Positions 1-7,928 of a stretch of 64,000 nucleotides of DNA are shown here, piece by piece; the stretch's first letter is position 1, and every line of letters begins with the position of its first letter. The notes beneath the pieces were generated by a model. It was not told where the DNA came from. It was given only the letters and a program-made list of their open reading frames with translations, and made no database searches. The DNA comes from Clostridiales bacterium (GTDB lineage Bacteria; Bacillota; Clostridia; TANB77; SIG350). The position numbers were made by a program, and so were the translations under genes. The DNA is taken from the NCBI GenBank assembly GCA_015056545.1, contig SVGE01000003.1, forward strand, positions 107,277 to 171,276, written 5' to 3'.

Positions 1-79
1 AAGTCAATTACATTATTAATTGTAAGCAATTAAAATGTTAATGTCAACCACTTAAATGTAAACATTATGTAAATTTAAA

Positions 80-119
80 AAGGAAGATTATACTATTAAT
101 TAATAATATAATCTTCCTT
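80..119 (-). terminator. Intrinsic terminator of the 127-1031 operon
   Basis: Arms of 13 bases at 80-92 and 107-119 pair fully, and the minus-strand copy is followed by a T-rich run. It lies just past the stop of the last gene of the three-gene operon. The remaining bases 1-79 are AT-rich and I see no gene there. Confidence 0.75.
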
Positions 120-126
120 AAATTTG

Positions 127-441
127 TTAAACATCGTATATTCTTATTTCTTTATTTTGATCAAATTCTTTGCTCAAAAGGCCCTCTTGTATACGCTTTT
201 TAAATTGAATCGCTCTTTTTGCTATAAATGCTTTTTGAAGTTCCCCTATTTTAACTCCTGTATTTAATTGATATAACCCTCTATCATGAGTTGTAAATTC
301 TTGAACAACCAAGCAGCCAACTACTGCACCATTTGACATTACTCCAGGACCAACTTCAATAATGTCAAATAGAGCTAAATCTGTTTTTCTGCTACTACAT
401 TCTTTTAAAAATCCCCGAAAAACTGGTGAATAATTAGACAT
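127..441 (-). CDS. Small protein of unknown function, member 3 of a three-gene family
   Basis: This is a 104-residue protein that I do not recognise. It has no signal peptide or membrane segment. A good ribosome site (AAGGAGAG) lies 5-6 bases before the start. It is the last gene of an operon with the genes at 454-744 and 762-1031, separated by only 12 and 17 bases. Its C-terminal half (a strand-like stretch, then N-T-G-V-K-I, then a helix with Q-K-A-F-I) can be lined up with the same region of both neighbours (N-A-N-I-K-L..E-R-A-F-I and N-F-N-L-E-I..E-K-V-I). The three are therefore probably diverged duplicates. The function is unknown. Confidence 0.7.
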   Translation of the reverse strand: MSNYSPVFRGFLKECSSRKTDLALFDIIEVGPGVMSNGAVVGCLVVQEFTTHDRGLYQLNTGVKIGELQKAFIAKRAIQFKKRIQEGLLSKEFDQNKEIRIYDV

Positions 442-453
442 CTTTTTCTCTCC

Positions 454-744
454 TTATTCCATACTGATTTCTATGTCTCTAGAAACTAAATTAACTACAA
501 AACCAATTTCCTGTGCTGTTGTGTACACTTTAGAAATTTCATGTTCAATAAAGGCCCTCTCTTTTTCTGTCAATTTTATATTTGCATTAAGCATTAGTAT
601 GACCTCATTGGTTTCTTGTATAACAACTGCTTTACCAGATGGTTTCAATACTATTTTTCCTTCTTCATTCTCTTTTAAAAAAATTTCGAATACCTTGCAA
701 TGAAACCTCTGCTCTGAATTTAATTTTAATGACAACTTTTTCAT
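454..744 (-). CDS. Small protein of unknown function, member 2 of a three-gene family
   Basis: This is a 96-residue soluble-looking protein rich in Lys and Glu with no recognised domain. The predicted pattern is beta strands in the first half and a long helix in the second half. It sits in the middle of the three-gene operon, with a ribosome site (AAGGAGAAAAG) before the start. Similarity to its neighbours is limited to the turn-helix section around residues 55-75. That suggests a shared fold, but not enough to name one. The product is likely cytoplasmic. Confidence 0.7.
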   Translation of the reverse strand: MKKLSLKLNSEQRFHCKVFEIFLKENEEGKIVLKPSGKAVVIQETNEVILMLNANIKLTEKERAFIEHEISKVYTTAQEIGFVVNLVSRDIEISME

Positions 745-761
745 AAACTTTTCTCCTTTAT

Positions 762-1031
762 TTAATCAATATTTATTGTCTCACTATTTAATCCAGTTTT
801 CTCTATTACTTGTTTTTCAATTTTCCAAATTGCTTCTATTACTTTTTCTTTTTGAGCAATTTCCAAATTAAAATTTTCTTCCATATCAAAAAGAATTTTC
901 TTTTTATTTGGAAACACATATGCAACACCAATTAATATTTTTTCTTCACTCTCTAAGTCTGACATTTTTATTTCATAACTTCTACAAACTTCTTGTTTAC
1001 ATTTTGAATAACTTGTAATTAAACATTTCAT
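762..1031 (-). CDS. Small protein of unknown function, member 1 of a three-gene family
   Basis: This 89-residue protein is the first gene of a three-gene operon. It has four Cys residues in the first 20 positions or nearby (C3, C11, C15), which its paralogues lack at those places, so metal binding is possible but unproven. A strong AGGAGGAAAG ribosome site precedes the start. The leader upstream resembles the leaders of the helical-repeat genes at 22447 and 63254: the same TGATAAAAT -10 region, followed by a conserved AATCTAAA-type stretch. This suggests these accessory genes share expression control. No function is recognised. Confidence 0.7.
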   Translation of the reverse strand: MKCLITSYSKCKQEVCRSYEIKMSDLESEEKILIGVAYVFPNKKKILFDMEENFNLEIAQKEKVIEAIWKIEKQVIEKTGLNSETINID

Positions 1032-1088
1032 GTTCTTTCCTCCTACTTTAAAATAAATTTAGATTTCAAAATATTAAATTGTTTAAAT

Positions 1089-1097
1089 ATTTTATCA
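1089..1097 (-). promoter_or_regulatory. Extended -10 element (TGATAAAAT) for the 762-1031 gene
   Basis: The minus strand reads TGTGATAAAATA here, an extended -10 (TGnTAAAAT). The -35 is poor. The same block occurs upstream of the repeat genes starting at 22447 and 63254. Confidence 0.45.
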
Positions 1098-1199
1098 CAA
1101 ATATTGTTAAATATCTACATTTTTAGTATTTTTTATGTAAATTGCTATTGAATATTTTAATTTAATTTGCAAATAATATTTTTGTAAGGAGGAATTGAA

Positions 1200-1382
1200 A
1201 TGAATAATAATCAACAAACTATAAAATGTAATGTAAGTAGTTGTAAATATAATCAAAACAATGCTCTTTGTTCCTTAGCAGAAATAAAAGTTGGATGTAT
1301 GAAAGGCTGTCATCCTACAAAAATTGAAGAAACTGTATGTGATAGTTATGAAAATATTAAACATCCTAATTTTAATTGTTAA
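1200..1382 (+). CDS. DUF1540 domain protein (small Cys-rich)
   Basis: This 60-residue protein matches the DUF1540 pattern: I-x-C-x-V-x-x-C near the N-terminus, a second Cys after the N-N-A-L-C motif, then I-x-V-G-C and a terminal T-V-C-D-S-Y. DUF1540 proteins are small Cys-rich proteins common in spore-forming Firmicutes. Their biochemical role is not established and metal binding is only presumed. An AAGGAGG ribosome site sits 7-8 bases before the ATG. The gene stands alone, with a terminator directly after it shared with the convergent dGTPase-like gene. A downstream C-terminal Cys (last residue) is unusual but not diagnostic. Confidence 0.85.
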   Translation: MNNNQQTIKCNVSSCKYNQNNALCSLAEIKVGCMKGCHPTKIEETVCDSYENIKHPNFNC

Positions 1383-1385
1383 AAC

Positions 1386-1427
1386 AAAAAAGGAATAAAA
1401 TACATTTGTATATTTATTCCTTTTTAG
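1386..1427. terminator. Bidirectional terminator
   Basis: An AAAAGGAATAAA arm pairs with TTTATTCCTTTT around a short loop, with A and T runs on the two sides. It sits between the convergent genes ending at 1382 and 1432. Confidence 0.8.
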
Positions 1428-1431
1428 TTTT

Positions 1432-2565
1432 TTAATTATTTAACCTTATATATTGTTTCATTAGATACGTATCTGTCATTCCTGAAATATAGTCTAATAC
1501 TTTTCTTGTATTTGAATTATTATTATTATATTTATCTGACATATCATTTAAAAAAGCTCTGTTTATATCTGTATTATTAGTATTATTATTTAAATCATAT
1601 AGATATTTATTAAAAACGTATTTTATCATATCTGAATATTCTTGTCTGTTTGTTTGCGAAATAGCTGGAAAATATATCTCTTTATAATTAAACTCTTTTA
1701 AATCCATTAAAGCATTATATACTCTTGGTGACATGGCCAAATAATTCTTCCCATAACTATTATTTACAATATCCATAATTAATTCATGAACTATATCTGT
1801 ATTTTGATTACCTAATATCTCAATTATACTTTCAGGCAATTGCGCTCTTGTTATAAGTCCTAATCTTATGGCATCTTCTATATCTCTGCCAATATATGCA
1901 ATAACATCAGATATTCTAGTAACACAACCCTCTAATGTCATTGGTCTTAATTCTTTTATATATTTTTCATCTTTATAACAATTGTTGTATTCTTGTATAA
2001 AACTATCCCATGTTTTATTCCAATTAGGTTCATAAACATCTTGTAAAAGTTCACCATTATGACATAATATTCCATCTAATGTTTGAAGTGTTAAATTAAT
2101 ACCTTCACCATTTTTTTCAATATCCATAAAAGTTCTTACACTTTGAACATTATGCATAAATACACCTTCATTATGTTCTTTACTTAATTCATTTAACACT
2201 CTTTCTCCAAAATGTCCAAAAGGAACATGCCCTACATCATGTCCTAAACTAGTAGCTTCTATTAAATCTTCATTTAAATTTAATGCTCTTCCTATTGTTC
2301 TAGCAATTTTAGATACAAGTTGTACATGTAGCATTCTTCTAGTTACATTATCATTTGAAGAAAAAACAAAAACTTGAGTTTTATCCATATATCTCGCATA
2401 TGAATTTGTATGTATAATTCTATCTACATCTCTAAAAAACTTTGGTCTAATATCTTCTTTTTCTTCAATTAGCCTAAGCCCTTTAATACTTTTACAAGCA
2501 TATTCAGATAAATAGTTTTCTTTTTTTAAAATATTTTCACTTATTGTTTTTTGAATCTCTTTCAA
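1432..2565 (-). CDS. dgt: Deoxyguanosinetriphosphate triphosphohydrolase-like HD protein
   Basis: The 377-residue protein belongs to the dGTPase branch of HD-domain hydrolases, which cleave dNTPs to nucleoside and triphosphate. The metal ligands are visible: H80, H109-D110 in the motif GHDVGHVPFGHFGE, and the later Asp in the RISDVIAY motif near residue 217. The N-terminal R-Y-M-D-K-T-Q-V-F segment is the usual substrate-pocket motif of this family. Length is normal for the dGTPase-like group. The gene lies 12 bases downstream of the YlmH-like gene on the same strand, so the two are probably cotranscribed. Substrate preference within dNTPs cannot be read from the sequence. Confidence 0.9.
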   Translation of the reverse strand: MKEIQKTISENILKKENYLSEYACKSIKGLRLIEEKEDIRPKFFRDVDRIIHTNSYARYMDKTQVFVFSSNDNVTRRMLHVQLVSKIARTIGRALNLNEDLIEATSLGHDVGHVPFGHFGERVLNELSKEHNEGVFMHNVQSVRTFMDIEKNGEGINLTLQTLDGILCHNGELLQDVYEPNWNKTWDSFIQEYNNCYKDEKYIKELRPMTLEGCVTRISDVIAYIGRDIEDAIRLGLITRAQLPESIIEILGNQNTDIVHELIMDIVNNSYGKNYLAMSPRVYNALMDLKEFNYKEIYFPAISQTNRQEYSDMIKYVFNKYLYDLNNNTNNTDINRAFLNDMSDKYNNNNSNTRKVLDYISGMTDTYLMKQYIRLNN

Positions 2566-2577
2566 AATTTCACCTCA

Positions 2578-3387
2578 TCATTCGTATTTTATAATATTTA
2601 ATATATTCTTTCCCTTTTTAGTTATTCCTTTAATTTCTTTAATAACTATTCTACCTTTTCCTTTAATAGATATAACATCATCAATTTTAACAATTTTATC
2701 TGTTTTAAATTGTTGTTGCCAGTTAATAAATATTTTCCCTTGATTTATATATTCATTAGCAATACTCCTTGATGTTTTTAAATAAACAGAAAGTATATTA
2801 TCTAATCTAAAAGAATTAACTAAAATATTGTCTTCTATCCCATCATCAATTATATCAATTTTTTCATTAATACTCAATTTTTCTAATCTAACTTTTGTAT
2901 TTTTTACTTTATTTATATTTTTTATTATATATTCTGTAATATCTTTTTTTACAATAACATATGCACACTCATCTTTTACATATATATTTCCTATTAAATT
3001 TCTATTAATTCCTAAACTTAATATTGTCCCTAAAATATCTCTATGAGAAATTTTTGTATTTATATATTTATCATAAATAAATTTTATAGTACTAATATTA
3101 TCATTTATATTTTGTTCAATATAATTAATCTTTTCATCTGGACAAATTATTAAAACATTTCTATCAAAATTATCATATCCACCATATATTTGTATATTAT
3201 TAGTATATTTTAATATGTTTTCTTTTATTAAACTTAATTCATTTAGATTTAAAAAATTAGTGAAAACAATTACATTATTTTCATAACTTTCTTTTATTTT
3301 ATCTATTACATTATATAGTAAAATCTTATCTTGTTTATCAAAATTTTTATTTCTAATATTTTCTTTTATTTCATCTATATTTTTCAT
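2578..3387 (-). CDS. YlmH-like S4-domain RNA-binding protein
   Basis: The 269-residue protein matches YlmH, an RNA-binding protein found in Gram-positive cell-division regions and in recent work linked to rescue of stalled ribosomes. The N-terminal part has the family motif FTNFLNLNE and the Y-G-G-Y block. The central part has SHRDILGTILSLGINR. The C-terminal S4 domain begins about residue 190 (VNSFRLDNILSVYLKTSR). In this window it is separated from the sepF/divIVA genes it often accompanies and instead precedes the dGTPase-like gene. It has no membrane segment, so it is cytosolic. Confidence 0.85.
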   Translation of the reverse strand: MKNIDEIKENIRNKNFDKQDKILLYNVIDKIKESYENNVIVFTNFLNLNELSLIKENILKYTNNIQIYGGYDNFDRNVLIICPDEKINYIEQNINDNISTIKFIYDKYINTKISHRDILGTILSLGINRNLIGNIYVKDECAYVIVKKDITEYIIKNINKVKNTKVRLEKLSINEKIDIIDDGIEDNILVNSFRLDNILSVYLKTSRSIANEYINQGKIFINWQQQFKTDKIVKIDDVISIKGKGRIVIKEIKGITKKGKNILNIIKYE

Positions 3388-3404
3388 ACATTATCCTTAT
3401 ATTT

Positions 3405-3437
3405 AAAAGTATGACATCTATTCAATGATGTCATACT
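3405..3437 (-). terminator. Terminator of the phosphofructokinase gene
   Basis: AGTATGACATC at 3408-3418 pairs perfectly with GATGTCATACT at 3427-3437. A short T-rich run follows on the minus strand. Confidence 0.65.
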
Positions 3438-3457
3438 TTAATTTTATTATATATTAA

Positions 3458-4579
3458 TTAATCTCCAAAGCATATTCCAATATTTCTAGCTGTTTTTACC
3501 ATATCATGATCCATATTTACTGTTCTTACATTACTTGAAACTGCTCCTACTTCAGCGCCTCTACCTACTACATCTTCTAATGAAACACTGTCTAGCTTGC
3601 CATTATTTATTCTAACTAAAACTCCAAATTTTCCTTCAAGAGCTAATTCCATAGCTTTTGAACCATATTTAGTAGATAATACTCTATCAAATGGAGTAGG
3701 TACTCCTCCTCTTTGCATATAGCCTAATGTTGTATTTCTAGAAATTAAACCTGTTAATTCTTCTAATTCTTTAGCTACTTTATCTCCAATTCCTCCTAAT
3801 TGTGTGTTAATAACTCCTTTTCCACCATCTCTTGTATCTTTAACAGTTAATCCACCACCTTTAGGAAATGCTCCTTCTGCAACTACAACAATACTAAATT
3901 TTTTTCCTTCTTCTTTTCTTTTATTTATTGCTTGTGCAACTTTTTCTATATCATAAGGTATTTCTGGAATTAATGCTACATCTGCACCACCAGCTATTGC
4001 TGATTCTAAAGCTATCCATCCTGCATTTCTCCCCATTACTTCTAATACCATAATTCTATTATGTGTTTCTGCTGTTGTATGAAGTCTATCTATAGCTTCT
4101 GTTGCAACAGTAACAGCTGTATTATATCCAAATGTAATTTCTGTACATGCTACATCATTATCTATTGTTTTTGGAATACCTATAACATTCAAACCTTTTA
4201 ATGAAAAATCTCTAGCAGATTTTTGTGTACTATCTCCACCTAAAGTAAATATACAATCAAATCCATCTTTTTTTACATTTTCAACACAAACATCTGATAA
4301 ATCTTTATATACAACTTCTCCATTTTCTTCAACTTTATAATTAAATACATTTGAATTTAAAGATGAACCAATTATAGAACCACCTTTGTGTAGTATTCCT
4401 GAAGCTGTACTATCTTTTGTACTTAATTTTACATATTCATTTTTTAATAATCCTTTATATCCTTCAATAAAACCATAACATTCTATTCCATTGTTTTCCG
4501 CTGTTTTTATTATTCCTCTTATTACAGCATTAAATCCTGCAACATCTCCTCCATTGCATAAAATAGCTACCTTTTTCAT
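3458..4579 (-). CDS. pfkA: 6-phosphofructokinase, group with PKTIDND motif (ATP or PPi donor uncertain)
   Basis: The 373-residue protein phosphorylates fructose 6-phosphate in glycolysis. Family motifs are clear: N-G-G-D-V-A-G-F-N-A at the N-terminus, G-G-D-S-T at 114-118, PKTIDND at 136-142, M-G-R-N-A-G-W near 185 and Q-R-G-G near 290. In E. coli ATP-PFK the donor-selecting positions are Gly (GGDG) and Gly (PGTIDND). Here they are Ser and Lys. Lys at the second position is typical of PPi-dependent and mixed-group enzymes, but PPi enzymes usually have Asp at the first, so the donor is unclear. It is monocistronic, with its own consensus-like promoter. Confidence 0.92.
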   Translation of the reverse strand: MKKVAILCNGGDVAGFNAVIRGIIKTAENNGIECYGFIEGYKGLLKNEYVKLSTKDSTASGILHKGGSIIGSSLNSNVFNYKVEENGEVVYKDLSDVCVENVKKDGFDCIFTLGGDSTQKSARDFSLKGLNVIGIPKTIDNDVACTEITFGYNTAVTVATEAIDRLHTTAETHNRIMVLEVMGRNAGWIALESAIAGGADVALIPEIPYDIEKVAQAINKRKEEGKKFSIVVVAEGAFPKGGGLTVKDTRDGGKGVINTQLGGIGDKVAKELEELTGLISRNTTLGYMQRGGVPTPFDRVLSTKYGSKAMELALEGKFGVLVRINNGKLDSVSLEDVVGRGAEVGAVSSNVRTVNMDHDMVKTARNIGICFGD

Positions 4580-4616
4580 AATTTCATATACTCCTTTGCT
4601 TTATATTTCCTACTGT

Positions 4617-4645
4617 ATTTTATTATTATTATTTCACATTGTCAA
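4617..4645 (-). promoter_or_regulatory. SigA-type promoter for pfkA
   Basis: On the minus strand TTGACA (4640-4645), a 17-base spacer and TAAAAT (4617-4622) lie about 40 bases before the start codon. Confidence 0.7.
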
Positions 4646-4685
4646 TATTTTTATTGAATTATTTGACGAATTTTGTTACATAGAA

Positions 4686-4717
4686 AAAGTAGAAAAGATA
4701 AAATACCTTTTCTACTT
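4686..4717 (-). terminator. Terminator of trmL
   Basis: Arms AGTAGAAAAG and CTTTTCTACT surround an AT loop. The minus-strand copy ends in a run of T. Confidence 0.75.
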
Positions 4718-4728
4718 CATTTTATATA

Positions 4729-5220
4729 TTAATCAAAATATTTACTTTCTTTTTCTAGTAATTTAAAATCATCTTGTCTTAATATTTCATATACCACAAT
4801 TGCTACACTATTAGATAAATTTAAAGAACGTATATTTTCTCTCATAGGAATTCTAATTGATGTTTCCATATTTTCTTTTAATACATCCTCAGGTAATCCT
4901 TTTGTTTCTTTACCAAATAAAACAAATATTTCTTCATCAATAGCATAATCTATTTGTGTATAATCTTGTTTTGCTTTTGTTGTGACAAAATATAGTTTAT
5001 CTTGTTTGTGTGCTTCTAAAAACTCTTGAAAATTTTCATAATAAATTACATCTAATTTATCCCAATAATCTAAGCCCGCTCTTTTTAAAGTTTTGTCATT
5101 TATTTCAAACCCTAATGGTTTTACCAAATGTAATTTTGCTCCTATTGCGGCACATGTCCTAGCTATATTTCCTGTATTTTGTGGTATTTCTGGTTCTACT
5201 AATACTATGTTTAATTTCAT
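4729..5220 (-). CDS. trmL: tRNA (cytidine/uridine-34 2'-O)-methyltransferase TrmL
   Basis: The 163-residue SPOUT methyltransferase modifies the wobble base of tRNA-Leu isoacceptors using S-adenosylmethionine. The TrmL signature is complete: PEIPQNTGNIARTCAA near the start, PLGF, R-A-G-L-D-Y-W, the trefoil-knot segment V-L-F-G-K-E-T-K-G-L-P, and I-P-M-R-E-N-I-R-S-L-N-L-S-N near residue 125. Length is normal for the minimal enzyme. It starts 11 bases after the stop of the PBP gene, so the pair is probably cotranscribed although the functions are unrelated. Confidence 0.93.
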   Translation of the reverse strand: MKLNIVLVEPEIPQNTGNIARTCAAIGAKLHLVKPLGFEINDKTLKRAGLDYWDKLDVIYYENFQEFLEAHKQDKLYFVTTKAKQDYTQIDYAIDEEIFVLFGKETKGLPEDVLKENMETSIRIPMRENIRSLNLSNSVAIVVYEILRQDDFKLLEKESKYFD

Positions 5221-5231
5221 TTTATTTCTCC

Positions 5232-7655
5232 TTATTCTGTAACATATCCTTCATTTGATGTATTTGTATTATTTTCTTCTTCATTATTATTAGGTTTATC
5301 TGTGTTTTCTGGTTCTTCTGTTGGTTCACCTGTTGGATTATCTATATTTCCTGGATCCTCTACAGGAGGTAATACCATATTTGTATGAATACTACATATT
5401 GTTTTAGGAACTGAATATTCATTATCTTTTGCACTTTCTGAACTTCCATCATCTACTGCTCTTTGTATAAATACTTTACTTACTTGACTTTCAATTGGAC
5501 AGAATTCACAAATTAATTCATTACTTTCACTACATACTAATGTAGATACATGAGTTTCGCAACTACCTGATGGAACAGTCCCTTTTAAAAACATTTCAGA
5601 TTTTGTTCTACTGCCTCTTGGATCTTGAGAGCATAGTTCTGTTGCTAACTTACCAGAATCAATACATATTGTAGCTGTTACAATATCTCCAGGTTTTTCA
5701 AAACTTTTTATTTCTAGTCCTGAATGAATATCTTTCATAACAGCATTCCATATTTTAGCTGCTGGATTTTGACCACTTGCATGTATTGTTTTTGGATTAT
5801 CAAAACCATACCATACTGCACCAACATAATATGGTGTTATTGCACAAAACCATCTATCCTTATAATCATCTGTTGAACCTGTTTTAGCTGCAACTGGATT
5901 TCCGCCTATATTAATATATCCTGCTGTACCATTTGCTCCTCTTACAACATCTCTCATCATATCTAATGTAATATATGCTGCTTGTTCAGTAAATACTCTT
6001 TCTGTTTTAGCTTGTTTTTGTATAACTGTTTGACCATTTTTATCTACAATTTTATTATATAACATAGGTTCAATAAATACACCTTTATTACCTATTGTTG
6101 CATATGCTCCACACATTTCAAGTGGAATTATTCCATTTGTCACACCACCTAATGCAGTAGCTAAACCTTTATCTCTTTCATCAAGTGTAGTTATTCCCAT
6201 TTTTTCTAAATATTTGTATGAAGTATTTACACCTAAATCTTGCATTGATTTTATTGCTACTATATTATTTGATTTTTCTAAACCTTTTCTAACTGTTGTT
6301 AAGCCTCCAAATCCTCCACCTGAATTTTTAAAACTAATTCCTCCAATTGTTGTTGGCACATCATCATAAACTGTAGCTGCTGTAAATGCTTTTTCATTAA
6401 TACCTGGTCCATATACCGCTACTGGTTTAATAGTTGAACCTGGTTGTCTTGCTGATTGTGTTGCTCTATTTAATCCTCTTTCTACTTTATCTCCAGCGCC
6501 ACCTACTAATCCTACAACAGCTCCTGTTTTATAATCCATAATAACCATAGCAGATTGTGGTCTTTCGTTATATGATTTATCTAAAGGGAAAAATGTTTCA
6601 TCTTCATATACTTTTTCTATTGAAGCTTGAATATCTGGGTCAATATTAGTATAGATTTTTAAACCATCACTATATACCATCTTACTAGCTAATTCTTTAG
6701 ATATATCTTTTTCTTCTTGCAAATCTTCAATAACTTGGTCTATAACCGCTTCAACAATATATGGTGTTGAACTAGTAACTACTGCTCTATTATATATTAT
6801 CTCTTGTGCAACAGCTTGATTATATTCTTCTTGTGTAATCATTTCTAACTCATACATTTTTGCTAAAACAACTTCTTGTCTTTCTTTTATTCTTTGAGGA
6901 TTTTTATTGTAATCATAAGATTCTGGGCCATGAGTTATTCCTGCTAAAATTGCACATTCAGCTAGTGTTAGCTCTTTAACATCTTTGCCGAAATATGTAT
7001 ATGAAGCTGCTTGTGCACCATAAGCTCCATCTCCTAAATATATTATATTTAAGTATAATTCCATAATTTCATCTTTTGTAAGCCATGTTTCTACTTCTAC
7101 TGCTCTAACCCATTCTCTTAATTTTCTCATAGCTCCTTCTACACCGCTAGAAGCTTTATCCCCTGTTATATTCTTAACTAATTGTTGAGTTATTGTACTA
7201 CCACCAAAACTAGAATTTCCTTTATTAAATACATATTCTAATACTGCTTTTCCTGTTCTTTTTATATCTATACCAAAATGTTTTTCAAATCTTTCATCTT
7301 CTATTGCTATAAACGCTTTTGGCAAATATGGTGACATATCTGTTAAACTAGCAATTATTCTATTTTGTTCACCATGTACAGCATAATACTCATTTCCATT
7401 TTTATCATAAATAAATGTTGTTAAATTTTGATATATTAAATCTTCTTTTGTTAATTTTTCTGTTCCTCTCATTATTCCAAATATAAGGCCAACACCAATT
7501 AACATACATATAATTATTAGTGCTATTACTGTTAAAAATATTCTCTTAAATACTCTTTTTCCCTTTTTCTTTTTTGATACCTTTTTTGTTTTTTCTCTAT
7601 TATCATTATTAACTCTTCTTCTTTTTATATTTTCATCACTATAATTATTTTTCAT
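5232..7655 (-). CDS. ponA: Class A penicillin-binding protein (PBP1A type)
   Basis: The 807-residue bifunctional peptidoglycan synthase has a basic cytoplasmic tail (1-38), one membrane segment (about 39-62), a glycosyltransferase domain with EDERFEKHFG at 119-128 and G-G-S-T-I-T-Q-Q near 151, and a transpeptidase domain with STIK at 407-410, SNN at 462-464 and KTGS at 591-594. All catalytic motifs are intact. The C-terminus (from about 755) is a Pro/Glu/Asn-rich acidic tail. Several Cys residues between about 660 and 720 could form disulfides outside the membrane, which is less usual. It polymerises and cross-links the wall. The gene is first in a unit with trmL. Confidence 0.95.
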   Translation of the reverse strand: MKNNYSDENIKRRRVNNDNREKTKKVSKKKKGKRVFKRIFLTVIALIIICMLIGVGLIFGIMRGTEKLTKEDLIYQNLTTFIYDKNGNEYYAVHGEQNRIIASLTDMSPYLPKAFIAIEDERFEKHFGIDIKRTGKAVLEYVFNKGNSSFGGSTITQQLVKNITGDKASSGVEGAMRKLREWVRAVEVETWLTKDEIMELYLNIIYLGDGAYGAQAASYTYFGKDVKELTLAECAILAGITHGPESYDYNKNPQRIKERQEVVLAKMYELEMITQEEYNQAVAQEIIYNRAVVTSSTPYIVEAVIDQVIEDLQEEKDISKELASKMVYSDGLKIYTNIDPDIQASIEKVYEDETFFPLDKSYNERPQSAMVIMDYKTGAVVGLVGGAGDKVERGLNRATQSARQPGSTIKPVAVYGPGINEKAFTAATVYDDVPTTIGGISFKNSGGGFGGLTTVRKGLEKSNNIVAIKSMQDLGVNTSYKYLEKMGITTLDERDKGLATALGGVTNGIIPLEMCGAYATIGNKGVFIEPMLYNKIVDKNGQTVIQKQAKTERVFTEQAAYITLDMMRDVVRGANGTAGYINIGGNPVAAKTGSTDDYKDRWFCAITPYYVGAVWYGFDNPKTIHASGQNPAAKIWNAVMKDIHSGLEIKSFEKPGDIVTATICIDSGKLATELCSQDPRGSRTKSEMFLKGTVPSGSCETHVSTLVCSESNELICEFCPIESQVSKVFIQRAVDDGSSESAKDNEYSVPKTICSIHTNMVLPPVEDPGNIDNPTGEPTEEPENTDKPNNNEEENNTNTSNEGYVTE

Positions 7656-7696
7656 AATTACCTCCGTAATATTTCTTTATATATTTTAACATATAT

Positions 7697-7724
7697 ATTA
7701 TATTACATTTTTTATAAAAAGCAA
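7697..7724 (-). promoter_or_regulatory. Putative promoter of ponA
   Basis: TTGCTT (7719-7724), a 16-base spacer and TATAAT (7697-7702) on the minus strand lie about 40 bases upstream of the start codon. Confidence 0.5.
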
Positions 7725-7842
7725 ATATTTTTTTCTTATTTCTTTATACTTTTATGTCAACTTTTGTTCGATTTGATGAATATCTAAAACCCTAGTATTT
7801 ATTGAAAATAATTTTTTATATATTATTATGTTTTTATTTCAG

Positions 7843-7871
7843 TTATCCACATATCCACACAGTTTTCCACA
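7843..7871 (+). promoter_or_regulatory. Cluster of DnaA-box-like 9-mers
   Basis: A perfect TTATCCACA (7843-7851) is followed directly by ATATCCACA (sharing one base) and then TTTTCCACA (7863-7871), all in the same orientation. The inverted GGTGTGTGG follows. The site lies in the 273-base gap between dprA and ponA, not at a visible dnaA gene. It could be a DnaA-binding regulatory or titration site. Confidence 0.5.
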
Positions 7872-7928
7872 GGTGTGTGGTTCATTTCCCACATATTTTT
7901 ATTTTTTTAAGCATTTTTTATTACCAGT

